From positions 62,001 to 126,000 of the forward strand of contig NOWV01000112.1 of NCBI GenBank assembly GCA_003344405.1: a stretch of DNA of 64,000 bases, read 5' to 3'. Below the pieces are notes generated by a model. That model did no database searches. It was given only the letters and a program-made list of their open reading frames with translations, and was not told the origin of the DNA. Origin of the DNA: Trichoplax sp. H2. Its lineage: Eukaryota > Placozoa > Uniplacotomia > Trichoplacea. Shown here piece after piece: positions 23,142-35,400 of the stretch. The translations under genes and the position numbers were made by a program. Position 1 is the stretch's first letter, and every line of letters begins with the position of its first letter.

Positions 23142-24325
23142 CATGATTTGAGATATCATTAATATTAGCCAATATTAGAATTTAATGGAATGAACCCATT
23201 ATAACGATATCGTGCAATTATTAATACTACAAAATGAATCTGTATTTATAAGATTTTTCTGCAAGATCATTTTCTGAATTCGATGAAAGTTACGATGATT
23301 CTAATTTTTAGATATTTCCTTAAAATATAGATGTTACTAAAATTTCTAGTTGCCGTTTGAACGGTGGCTTTTTATTATTATACTGTATATAAGTACGTAT
23401 GTATTGTTGATTTTAGTGATTAGTCAATAAGATAATCGTATATGAAGCGTGTTATGCTATGCTTTGATTAAATTTTCAAAAAATGTGTGATAGTAGCTGT
23501 GTTCGGGTTATAAAATGACCACAGCACACCTATATAATATTATGAGAGGTGATGGTACTAAATCGTTGCATCCACTACTGATGTTGGCGTTTGTATTATA
23601 TTATTCTTTATCTTCTAAATTTTTTAAATTATGCTAAGGTGGAAATGTCTTGAGTTGGTTGCTGTTGATATATAAAATAATATCACTCGTACGAGTATAT
23701 GTATATAGATATTATATATTTGTATAATGTACGTGGCGCTTTTTAAAATATCCATTGTATGAAAATTGCTAACCTGTCGATGAAGGATTAGAAATTTTCT
23801 TTTGATTTAATAGTAAGATTATGGACGAAATTATACAAGCATATATGATAATAACTATCTGCGGACGTTAGTTTTTATTGTGTTGTAATAAAGTAATTAA
23901 ATTACAAAACATCTATAATGTGTAGCTACTACATCAGTCCGGCTACTATTTGGTATCTATCCTTGACGACATGATCAGTCGTTTGCAGCATTTACATTAT
24001 CATTTACAACAAGCTATATGACTAAACAATACTATAACATTTTTACTTTGATACGGTTTATACACTGATAGAAATATCTGAGAACATATTTATACCCATT
24101 TTACATAAGCTGGTTATAGCAAGGCGTTCTAGTATGATCGGTGCAATAGAAATGAGCAAATTTAAAATTTTACTGCTTATTGTACAATAAAGATGTATAT
24201 TTTCAAAATATGGCTAATTCCATAAATAGGTACATTTATAAAACGATAAGTTAAAAGCACACAAAAATAATTAAATTTGTTTCCGTCTACAAATAGTTTT
24301 ATATATAATACATTAACTTTCTTTT
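23142..24325. other. 3' flank between convergent ZFPL1 and L2HGDH
   Basis: No gene recognised. The two genes converge here, so both 3' UTRs should lie in this stretch. A candidate AATAAA for ZFPL1 is at 23887, but it is 745 nt past the stop and therefore uncertain. Confidence 0.5.
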
Positions 24326-26940
24326 TTAAGATTTTTTACCATTGAACTTATGATTAATTTCTGATGCAATAACTTTGGCAATAGCCAGCGACGAAGTTGC
24401 CCCCGGCGATGGAGCATTTCGAACATGTAGAATTAATTGACCGATATTGCCGGGAGGGCTATCGAATATGAAGTCATCGACTAGGTTGCCATCAGTATCC
24501 AAGGCTTGAGCTCTAACACCTGCTGGTCCCCTAATTTAGCAATAAATTAGAATTACAAAATTAAAAGAAAGGTAAGTATTTTTTTGCGACTTTCATTAAA
24601 GTAGACAGTACTTTATTTTTACTACCTGACAACGTCGTCAATTTGAAGCTTTGGGACATAACGCTGCAATTGCTGTATCTGTGCCGGCAAAAAGGCATTT
24701 CTGATTGTTTCTTGAATACCAAATTGCCAATGTTTGCAAAGTAACTTTATTAATCCTTTATTACTGATAGATTCCATTAGTTGTTGAGGATTAATATCAG
24801 TGAAGCGATAACCTTCACGCGATAAAGCCAGTATTGCATTTGGACCGAGCCATACTTCCCCATTTATTTTAGGAGTAAAATGTACTCCTAGAAATGGCAA
24901 ATCAGGATTAGGAACCTATCGTAGGTAATAAATGAAAAAAATATTTTCTTTCAAGTGTGCAGAATTTTTATAAAATCACTAATATCGCGACACTGAAATT
25001 TAAAAATTTTATCTATAGTTAACTAGTGCACTTACCGGATAGATATTACCGTTGATAAGATTACTTTTGTTTTTTCGTAAAACTAAATAGTTTCCGCGAA
25101 ATGGTACAATTTTCGGTTCGGATTCGCATCCTGATTTGGACGCAAGGCGATCGGAATACAATCCGCAACATGTAATGACAAACCTACTTTTGATATTTTC
25201 CTTATGCTGGAGGTAACAACACCGGCGTTAATCTACGATTACTGATGCATACAGTAATATCTTGACAACAATAGACTATAATATTCATTTCCTACTTTGT
25301 CCTTGGCGTGAATAACAATCTGAGGACGTATCTCTATTTGCAAAAACGGTTAAACATCTATCAATCACGTATATTTACATCATACGAATACAGCGGTATC
25401 ATGAAGCAATAGTGACTATTTGGTATTTATTTTGTTAAAAAAATAAGCTTTACGCTACCTGTGGAAGATTTAGAACTTTCTGTGTAATCAAACTTGGTAA
25501 CCTATAAAAAAATATAAGAAGATACTTTAGTTAGGCACGGATAATTTGTTTTACTATTAATTCTTAGATTAACTAGCGCTATTGGTTCGTGTTTCTTTGG
25601 CATAGATAACTAAAAGAGATATCCAAATTAATAATAATTGAAAATAAATGTTTATGACCTCGTAATCTAAAATGATATCACCACCAAAGTTACGAATATC
25701 CTCAGAATAAGACTTCGCTACTTGTCCATAGTCTACAATACCGGTATGAGGAACGTATATAGCAGCAATACCCTGCGATTATGTCAGAAAAAGCACCGAC
25801 TGCTATCTTAATGGATAAGTATTTTATAATTTACTTCCATGAGAAGTTTAATAAAGCATCGAAAAGGTGATTTTGTATTATAAAATTTGCGAGAATTTCT
25901 AAGTCTGAGGAGAAAATGGCTACTTTTATATGCTACGCTATATCGAAAAGGTGAGCATTTTTTGTAATCAATTATATTATCTTAACGTGTACGTATCTTA
26001 GTTTTACGATATTGAAAGAGCTTCTATTTAAATTTACCTCACAGTTTGGCTCTAATACTTTCAGTTCTTCTTTGGAAATCAATCTGATATCGCGAACGCC
26101 ATTTTGCAATCCTCTTTCATAAAGATTCTTTAATCTGGTCATTTCATTTTTTTCTACAGCAACTATAACCTAGATAATAGACTTTAAAAGCTTAGCAATC
26201 TAATGCTGCATATATAAAATTTAATAATTGTTATATAATTAATCAAGTTGTGCAACAACAGTACTCCTTCTCAAAAAACTACCATTGTACTCGTAATGAG
26301 CTAATGCAGGTAAATTAATTATAGCCTCATCGATGCAAAATAAGAAAGATGGAAAGACGTAATTGGACTTCTATTTTACAATCATAGTAACAATGCTGCA
26401 CTTACCTTTCCACACTTTTTGTATTGGACTTTACTCTTATCGCAATATTCATACATTAAATTAGCTCCTTCGACGCATAACTTGGCTTTTAATGAGCCAG
26501 GCACATAATAGACGCCACTATGGATAACACCACTATTATGAGTGGATTGATGCTGAGCTGTATAGGCAAGTTATTAATTCAGGCAAGAATCCTTTAAGAC
26601 TGTGTTATAGTGCATAATATCTAAGGCAATTACTGAATTCAGTATCTCCTATTTATCATATGATGTATATATCATAACCGAACATATTTAAGGTAAAATT
26701 TTACACCTCTATTTTAGAATAGCGTTGCTATCGTCAATGGAAGACCGAAACTGATATAATTTTTCATAGTAGCTTAAATTGGCTATCGGTATAGAATACT
26801 ATAATCCATTACCTAAGAGAGATTCCTTTTCCAGAACTGCCAACTTTAATGTTGGTTGTCTTATTAACAACTCTCTAGCAGTGGCTAAGCCAATAATTCC
26901 ACCACCCACAACAACCATATCATATTGTCTATCAGCATGG
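24326..26940 (-). CDS. L2HGDH: L-2-hydroxyglutarate dehydrogenase (L2HGDH), nine exons, first exon not found
   Basis: Minus-strand exons in gene order are 26940-26813, 26557-26406, 26169-26038, 25772-25659, 25501-25459, 25333-25296, 25206-25036, 24915-24626 and 24530-24326 (stop). All have GT-AG borders and compatible phases (1273 nt, about 423 residues). The first listed exon encodes the Rossmann FAD-binding strand [19 protein letters not shown]. The next has [15 protein letters not shown], the flavin-contacting signature of the family. Later come [65 protein letters not shown] and [17 protein letters not shown]. The enzyme oxidises L-2-hydroxyglutarate to 2-oxoglutarate, a metabolite-repair reaction at the mitochondrial inner membrane. 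The 26940 exon begins in mid-codon after a CTAAC branch-like motif and AG, with a TAA just upstream in frame. So a further 5' exon, presumably with the mitochondrial targeting peptide, must lie beyond 26942. Two exons are very small (43 and 38 nt). Confidence 0.96.
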
Positions 26941-26942
26941 CT

Positions 26943-27980
26943 AATATGAATCGGTTAGTCGATAGAACAAGCATGCATATCTTACACAGTTGTGAAGCGT
27001 ATGATATTCTGTTAGTATATTAACTTGATTAATTAATATGCTCAATTACTCAATGCCCATGCATGTTCGCTTGATGAAATAAATAGCATAGTAGTGATGA
27101 TATTTCAGTTGCTATTGTAAAGAAGACAATGTGGCAGACTGAGATACTCTGATGTAAAAGAGCAGCATTACTAATTGTTGCTCTATCTTACATTAAACCG
27201 TATTTGGCGTTATTCTGAAGAGAAATTTTCTTTCTACAATAATGTATAAACATTTCAGAGTTCTTGCATATACGTTTAAAGTTGGATAAGATTAATATTT
27301 GAAAGTAAGATTTATGTACAACATATGATAATATACCTTGATGATAACACTCGCATAGATAATTATAATTTGTGCATCTGCAGTTTTGCACCTATGTATA
27401 CCGTTATATACTTAATACAGCAGCATATTAATCAACTGAAGGGATTTAAAGGATGTAGTGGATCATCATCGCAACTAGATGCTGTTCATCAATAAACCCT
27501 CAGTCTTTCAGAGCTATAATCAGTTAATGTTTATGATGATGATGATGAAAAGGAATTGTAAAATTTTGCCCATTCATTAATGATTGTGTTATTTGCGTAT
27601 ATGTATATGTTACGGACTATATACTTTATAGGCGTATACTATATAGATACAGTACATAAATTCAGTACCTGGTATAATTACGAAAGGCTTGAGTAAGTGA
27701 TGATAAAATGCGTGTACCAGGCATGACTTTATTTGCCAACATGTTGATCACTTGTCAATTTCAGGCTAGTTTACTTTTGAGAATGCCATTCAACATCAGT
27801 TTCACGTATAGATTTGCCCTTACTAAGTGTTACTTGATATCTTATTTGTACGAATACAGCTACTGCATAGAGATGTGTTGATCGATTAGCCCCGATTTTA
27901 TTGGGCGTTACCACTGGACTGTACTATAGCAACTTGATTGTAGACTAGCTACGCCTGGGAAGCGCATACGGCATCGTCTA
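26943..27980. other. Upstream region of L2HGDH; first exon expected here
   Basis: The missing first exon, ending two bases into a codon, is expected on the minus strand in this stretch. I could not choose one. The best open frame with a GT donor (minus, start at 27391) would end in the wrong phase. No other gene is recognised. Confidence 0.4.
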
Positions 27981-27984
27981 TATA

Positions 27985-29035
27985 AGAGCACAGTATGCTA
28001 CCGGATGAAAAATTATTCTGATGGCATCGTTGAGACTGGCACTGGCGTCCAGTGTGGTAATGGCAACTACGTATACGCTATATGGGGGTTGAAGGGGTAA
28101 AACTACAGTATTGACAGTTCAAAATCGTGAGTTGGAGTTCAATTGGTTCTTATTTTACTAGTAATTCATCATGTTAGCAGCTTGCATGTTTGCAGCTTGC
28201 ACGCTTTTATTGCGTACATTGTCTCGTCTCGATGAGAGCACAGTATGCTACAGGCTAATAAAATAAAATTGATTATTTCGATGGCGTAGTTGAGACTGGC
28301 ACTGGCGTCCAGTATGGTAATGGCAACTATGTATACGCTATATGGGTTGAAGGGGTAAAACTACAGGATTGACAGTTCGAAATCGTGAGCTGGAGTTCAA
28401 TTGGTTCTTATTTTACTAGTAATTCATCCTGTTAGCAGCTTGCATGTTTGCAGTTTGCACGCTTTTATTGGGCACATCGTCTCGATGAGAGCACAGTATG
28501 CTACAGGCTGAAAAAATTATTATTCCGAAGGCGTAGTTGAGACTTAGTTGAGACTGGCACTGGCGCCCAGTATGGTAATGGCAACTATGTATCATCATAT
28601 ACAGTAATGGTTACATAGCGCAGTTCATTTCATACTGTGCGTTAATATATTCGTTGAAGGGATAACTACAGTATTGCCAGTTCGAAATTGTAAGCTGGAG
28701 TTCAATTGGTGCTTATTTTACTAGTAATTCACCCTATTAGCAGCTTGCATGTTTGCAGTTTGCACGCTTTTATTGGGCACAATATCTAGATGAGAGCACA
28801 GTAGATGCTACAGCCTGAAAAAAAATTATTCCGATGGCGTAGTTGAGACTGGCACTGGCATCCAGTATGGTTATGGCAACCATGTATCGCTAGATAGGTT
28901 GAAGGGTAACTATAGTATTGACAGTTCAAAATCGTGAGCTGGAGTTCAATTGGTTCTTGTTTACTAGTAATTCATCCTGTTAGCAGCTTGCATGTTTGCA
29001 GTTTGCACGTTTTTATTGGGCACAATGCACTTTTA
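27985..29035. repeat. Tandem array, unit about 250 bp, four copies
   Basis: The unit begins GAGCACAGTATGCTAC and continues through GTTGAGACTGGCACTGGCGTC, GGTAATGGCAACTATGTAT, GTTGAAGGGGTAAAACTACAG, GAGTTCAATTGGTTCTTATT and GCATGTTTGCAGTTTGCACG. Unit starts are near 27985, 28235, 28488 and 28793; the third unit is longer because of an inserted stretch of about 55 bp near 28590-28650. Identity between copies looks above 90%. No protein runs through the unit. Confidence 0.93.
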
Positions 29036-29520
29036 CTACTACAGTATACGGAAATTAGCCGTAGCTACTACCATATGCTATAAAGGACTGGCGATATTTC
29101 TGCTTGGCTTGGATCATGAAGGATCGAAGCTATAAAATGCAACGTTCTTTTTAGGTACTACAAGAACATATGCACATATACTTGAATACCTACGCAACCT
29201 TAGATCCAAAGCTAACATGTCAACTGAAATATTATTTAGATTAACCTTAGCGAATTGAGTTGAGAGTTGCGTTGAGCACGCCAAGCATAACCAGCAAGGT
29301 TTGTTGTAGACTAGTCCATGTAATTACTAAATTACATGGAATAATCCATGGTGCTGCCAGGAACCAGGGGCTGCTAAAGAGACTCTCTTCTCTCTTTAGC
29401 CATTCCTGGTACTGCCATGTTGATGTTTGAAGTGTTGTTTCACTCACTTCACTTTTTGATACGTGGTTGTTTATCCCAGTTGGTTGACTTGGTTGTTTGT
29501 TTGCCTTTTTCACTCCAGTA
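29036..29520. other. Intergenic, no gene recognised
   Basis: No supported gene. A short inverted repeat, CCATGTAATTAC / TAAATTACATGG, occurs at about 29317-29341. Confidence 0.45.
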
Positions 29521-29534
29521 AACAGTATTGATTG

Positions 29535-29790
29535 TCCATTGTGCACTGTGCAGTACAGTGTACAGTGTACAGTACAGGGTTCCAGAATGTGCAAAATGTT
29601 CCATACTGTATTGTACTGTTACGACTACACAGTGTACAGTGCACAGTACACTGTACTGTACACTCAACGGTCAGCTGATCCTGGACTTCAGCCATACTGT
29701 ACAGTGTACAGTACCTTAAAGCCTACGGTGTCGCTCAACAATTCACTCTGGGGGTAAAGAGGACTTTGACTGGACTTGTTCCTGAGTACA
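29535..29790. repeat. Dense cluster of GTACAGTAC/ACTGTACA motifs with hairpin potential
   Basis: Within 250 bp the words ACAGTGTACAGT, GTACAGTAC, CACTGTACTGTACAC and their complements occur many times on both strands. The segment at about 29538-29575 is largely complementary to 29629-29665, so a stem-loop is possible. The several overlapping open frames on both strands (rich in C, T, V, Y) are artefacts of the motif and not genes. Confidence 0.8.
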
Positions 29791-29819
29791 GTACAATACA
29801 CGATAGCAGTTCCACGGTA

Positions 29820-29842
29820 ACTGACTGACTGACTGACTGACG
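29820..29842. repeat. (ACTG/CTGA)n microsatellite
   Basis: About five tandem copies of a 4-bp CTGA unit immediately right of the palindromic cluster. Confidence 0.85.
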
Positions 29843-29849
29843 TGTCGCG

Positions 29850-32467
29850 ACGGCAAAACGTTTGTCCGTACAATCTTACGATACTGAAATTCACTGAAAT
29901 TCACTTGGCAGTCAATGCAAGTTTGAAAGGGAAGAATTTTCTGTAGCTGGATTCATAAAATTGGATTGCAGTAGTGCTGCGCTATTGCTAGCCATTAAAA
30001 GGAAAAGGAATTAAATTGGCTGATTATGTTGATTCTTGATGCTGTTAGAAAGGCTTACATGTAGCTAAGATTGGTACAGTTGGCTAGTTTTTCGCCGACA
30101 TTTCCCTGACAGGTTAGTTTGGAAAACATTGCAAAAATTGAATTTTTGTTCACTGAACGAATGAATTCTTTTGACATTAGTCCATCATGGCATAAAATTG
30201 CACTTTCAACGTAATATCTTGTCTATGGATATCCCATGACGTTGTTCATTTTTTCCATTCTGTGGAAGAATAGATTGAACGCTACTTGAGTAAGGAAAAG
30301 TTTCTTGATAAAAAAAAAAAGGACGACTCGATCACTTTCTTGAAGAGTGCAAATTTCCTCGTCCAGTAAGGGTAACAGACCTGTATTCAGTCAACTTTCT
30401 ACCAGTCCACTCTGTAGTCGAGTAGTCAGCGATTTTAACTAACTAGTAAATCAATCAATACCACTGCTAACACATAGGGACTCACTTATGTGGCCTGATA
30501 CTATCTATTAATAGTATGAGTCTACTTCAACGTAGAGAAGAGCATAACCCAACGCCTTCTTCGACGATTGCAGGTGGGACTCTTTGTAAAATTCATATTG
30601 CCTCATAATAATTCGGTACCATACTAAGAATGACTTGAAGTAGTGTACGAGCTATAATTGGACAGCTTGCTATCCCCCCTAGGAAGGTATCATTATATTG
30701 ACGATAGCATAGTAAAGAAACCATTCATAAGGGAAATAGGAGATGATTGCTATGACTTAATAGACCATCATCGATAAAGTATGACAAAAAAATAGGCCTA
30801 CATTGATAAAAGGGTATACTGAATTTCATTTCTATCAGCCATAATACCAATTGCATATATTCAGAAGCCATCTTTCAAAGGCAGATCGCTTTTCATCCGA
30901 ATGGCCAAGTTTGAGTGCAACGCTTGTACTGTAAACGATTACAATTGCTCTGATAATGAACAAGTCAATTATTTAAAGTTGAACTTGTTGATCGACACAT
31001 TTTATCCAATGTATACTACTCATTGAATTCTTATTGCATGCCTACCTATTTCTAATGCTTGGATAGGCGAGTAGACGGAACGATTGGTCAAGTTCTGTAT
31101 TATGATTTACCGTATGTCCATTCACAACGTAAACATCTATAAACTAGTTTTAGTAGGACGAGATGGATACTCGTATACATTATCGATTGCCACTATTTTC
31201 TTCTACGCTTCCTGACTACGAGTGATATTTTTCGCTTACATATGGGCCTGCATATATATAGACAACATAATAAGAAAGAAATGCTATAAAATTCAATTCT
31301 TTACGTTAATGTTTTAATCAAAGCGACTGGTAGTTATGCTTAAATCAACATAAGTCCTCCCTGTCTCCTTCATATGAAGCCATGATAGCAAGCAATTGGA
31401 CATGATGAAGTTGTTACACGCATAGTCTGATTTTGTAGGACTCTGACGCATACTGTACATATCAGCGTAGCACGGTAAGAATTGAATAGTTATTCAAGTT
31501 TTTATCTTATTTTACTTGCGTATCAGTAACAGGGTATTAGTTCAAATGTGCTAGTAATCAAGAAATACAATATAGTCAATCCCATAGAGGTGAAAGATTT
31601 TTTTACCTCGATAATCAAGTCCGTTCGTAAAATCTAGACTTTTCTTTATTGCAATAAAATTGAATTTTACAATTGAACCTTTCTGACTTGAAATCGTTTT
31701 ATTAATGATGATATGTAATCTTATTGATCTTGTTGTTGTACTAGACTCTTTAGCTGTTACCGTCAGTAAATTAAAAGTCTTCAATGTCGTCGACATACAC
31801 GTAACTACCTATACGACTATGATCGATATTAATTTAACCTCCAGTCAGTAATTTAGTTTTCTTGTCTTCGTTTGCATAGAATAATTGCAACTATTATAAT
31901 ATCTGCTTTTTACTATTAATGACCATTCTATGATCGGCGAATCATAACATAACAAGCTTAAGATTAACAATATCTTATTTAATTACTTATTTTTTCGAAC
32001 GTATCCATTAGATTTGTAAGAATTATAATACTGTATACGTGTATTTTATATTCTGAAACACGGCTGCACTAGAGAACCACGTATAAGTATATGTACGCGT
32101 ACAGTGTGATTGTTTAAGCGTTTACAAAGTTTTTGCTAGGTCGTCTAGAAGCAATTCTTATCGGCTTCCCACTTAATTGACACACAAAAAAATGATCTAT
32201 TTCCTTAATACAGTACCATGTAATATAACATTGCATACAAAACTGCAAGTGTTCTTTCAATTAAGAGAAATGTCTTCAAAATTTGGGGATGCATTTTGCT
32301 CCTCCGTGATATATACTGTATACAGTACAGTATATGTATCGCTAACTGATGCTTGAATTCTTACTGCTTATTATAATAATTATTATTGACTAACAAGGTG
32401 TATGATGTTGTTGCTCTATTTTTAATTTATCGGTGTTGATGAATTTTGTTGACGGTGGTAAAGCGAT
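29850..32467. other. Intergenic, upstream of SOS
   Basis: No gene recognised over 2.6 kb. Near 32313-32333 is a strong palindrome of the TATACTGTATACAGTACAGTATA type, 130 bp upstream of the assigned SOS start codon. Confidence 0.45.
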
Positions 32468-35400
32468 ATGGAGTGGTATGAACAGGACGATACCTTAGCC
32501 AGATTGAAAGGTTGCTTTCGAACGCTGTATCGCAAGGTAATCTAAAGGACTTCATTTCTTAATCTATGATACAGTACTGTACAGTAAAGTATGTACAGTA
32601 CTGTAATAACCCACGTTAAATTATGTAAACAACTTGATAGTGCTACGTATTCACGACGTGATTCCAAGCATCGAAATCTTGACGTCACGATTCGATTAGG
32701 AGAATCGCTTCCATTGATTGCTTATATTATATAAAATAAAATAAAAATCGCTTTGTACAATTGGCATAACAGTCCTCCATCGATACGTACTGTATATGTT
32801 GACACGACATTTAATTTATAAAGAACTAGACCACTTATTTATTTTCTCAAACGATACCTATGTCTCCATTTTTTAATTAACTACTTGACATATGATAAGT
32901 AAGATAAATCTAACTTGATCTCAGTGCATTTCGATGTCTCTCTTGAGGATTGAAACTATTACCACTTAATATCAAATTCTAGTATTGTAATAGCTACCGG
33001 TCCATTTTCTTGACAAAAAAGTAACGCGTTGAACTTTCTTTCGCATCATCATCATATAAATAATCAGTCACAATGTAGGCTAGATTTTGGGGAAGTACTT
33101 CCATTGGACAGCCCAGATCTAGTCTAAAAGTCTAAAGTATAGTTTACTTTTAATACAATTAAGGAATGAGTCAATTCTCTCAAAAACCCCAACAGATGTA
33201 GTCAAATAAATAGATAACTAATTATCTGTATTCATGATCCTACAGTATCCTGGCATCATTAATAATAGTTGCTACTGTTGCCATCATTTAGTTAATTTGT
33301 TGCAGTATCTTTCTGATACAATATGTACACTTATTTGCTCAATATAAGCATTTCTACCATGTCAATATGATATTGTATATTTCTTACTATTAAATAAGTA
33401 AGATAATGACTGCGATCCTAACTAATAGTATGTATTTTGGGGGGATATTACCATCTTACTTGCTTACTACCCCATAAATGCGTAGCCTACCCAGTTTTAG
33501 ATTTCGATATACTTCTTAGGACATTTTTTATCACAATAGTAATGTAGCGCATTAAATTTTAACCTCTTTTCTCTCTAATAATTTAAATCTGCCTAAATTG
33601 TGCCATGTTTGCAATTTAAAGTCAATTGTTGTTATTGTAATAGAGCAACTTTTAAAGCCTCTGTAATAGTCTCTTCATTATCTTGATCTATTTTATTAGC
33701 TAGTCTGGGTGAATATAAATTGTATGGGTATGATATCCCTGCACAATAAGTATACTATCAGTCTCCTTAAGCTACTGAATTGATAAATTTAACTTAGCGC
33801 CTTCATGTCAAACAAAGACAAATTTTTCTCTCGTTCTTGGCAAATCCCTATCAATATGGTCTACATTTTTTTTAAGTATTAGTTTACCCGGTTTCATCAG
33901 ATTTCAACTATTTGCTATAATAAAGCAAATCCTGCTACAGTTGACTTTATAAAGAAGCGGACTAAACAGCGTTTAAAGGAAGGATGATCAACGTACATAA
34001 GAATATTCCATATTGACCGTACCAACCATTGTTGAAAGAATATCCGTGAAAAGACAATGCAAATACAGTTTACATGCATTTACAAGCAGTGGATGCATAT
34101 AAGCCGTACTTCTCTAGGCTAATATCCTGTTACCTTAGCATTAGTGATATAGTATCTTTGTGCTTATTGTAGTATTTTCCGACAACTTCTGGGATTGATT
34201 TTACACTTGAACTATATTGTTGTCGAGATTGACCTTTGTAGAAAATTTGAATTCGCAGTCCGAAAATTCCTAAGTCACTGCGTTGTACCTAAAATTAGTT
34301 GATTGTCCTTGACTAATTCATTATTTAGCGAATAAATGGATATTTCTCCGAAATAGTAATTTATTACTGTATTCCATTTTTTCTATTATAATATTAATTG
34401 TAAACGAGTATGAAGCATAAAAAAAAACTACTGTATTACGGTATTTAGAAATACAGGAAACAGAAGATGCAGTAGAGTTGAATAAATATTTTCTGCTACT
34501 ACAATACCGATGCTAATTTAATTAGAAATCATTATAACTTTACCCTTGCTGGTACTGTATTGGAACACGATAGTACATATTAAATTGACAACGCATTTAA
34601 CGAATTAAATCTGGTGAAATTTGTCTGTGATAGGCTAGTTTTAGATGGAATCGTTATTAGCCATAGCTGTATGATTTTCTTGTTAGACTATAATCTATTA
34701 TAATTATTTATCAGTTATTATCAATTCCCGTAATTCAATGAAGCAAAGGACAGATAATTGGAGTAAATTAGTTGATAATAAATTACTGTAATAGTCTAGA
34801 AATCGCTATGATGATGGTAATAGTATTATTTATTTGTAATTAGAATTGTACAGTATATGCGGTATATTTACTTAAAACTCATTATCTTATGACCTATGAA
34901 TTTTATGATAAATGGTTAGTTGTAGAATTTAGTATTTTTACACCAATGATCAAATTGTAGATTGAAATGAAAGTTTTATTCGTTGCACTAATATGTAATG
35001 GTGGTAAGGTGGCAAAATTATAAAAAACCATAGACTTAGTAACGTAGAAATAATATTAACCTTAAAATTATATATAAAAAACAAGTAGCAACAAAATTTA
35101 AAAAGCATTTCTTAGGTATAATTAATGCAATTCTCACACCACGTGGACAGTTTCTTGCAATTGTAAAAGCAGATGTAGTCGATTAATTAAACAAATGTCC
35201 TGAAGCGATAAAAAAATTTTTCACGCTTCCCTTTTAATTGAATTCTCAATTCATTGGTCTCATGTATATTTTAGTAACCTGGCATGAACTCAAATGGAAC
35301 TTATTAACATACTAGTAAATAATTAACTATCATGTCATTAGATATCATTAGATAAGATATACTCACTCAATACGATCTTAACGGATTAAAATGCCTCTAT

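Noticed and set aside
27188-27391. Candidate L2HGDH first exon (minus) with a GT donor after CYHQ
   Set aside because: It ends in the wrong phase for the acceptor at 26940 and does not resemble a mitochondrial targeting peptide.
29247-29894. Several overlapping open frames on both strands, rich in Cys, Thr, Val and Tyr
   Set aside because: They arise from translating the GTACAGTAC palindromic motif in different frames; composition is dictated by the repeat.
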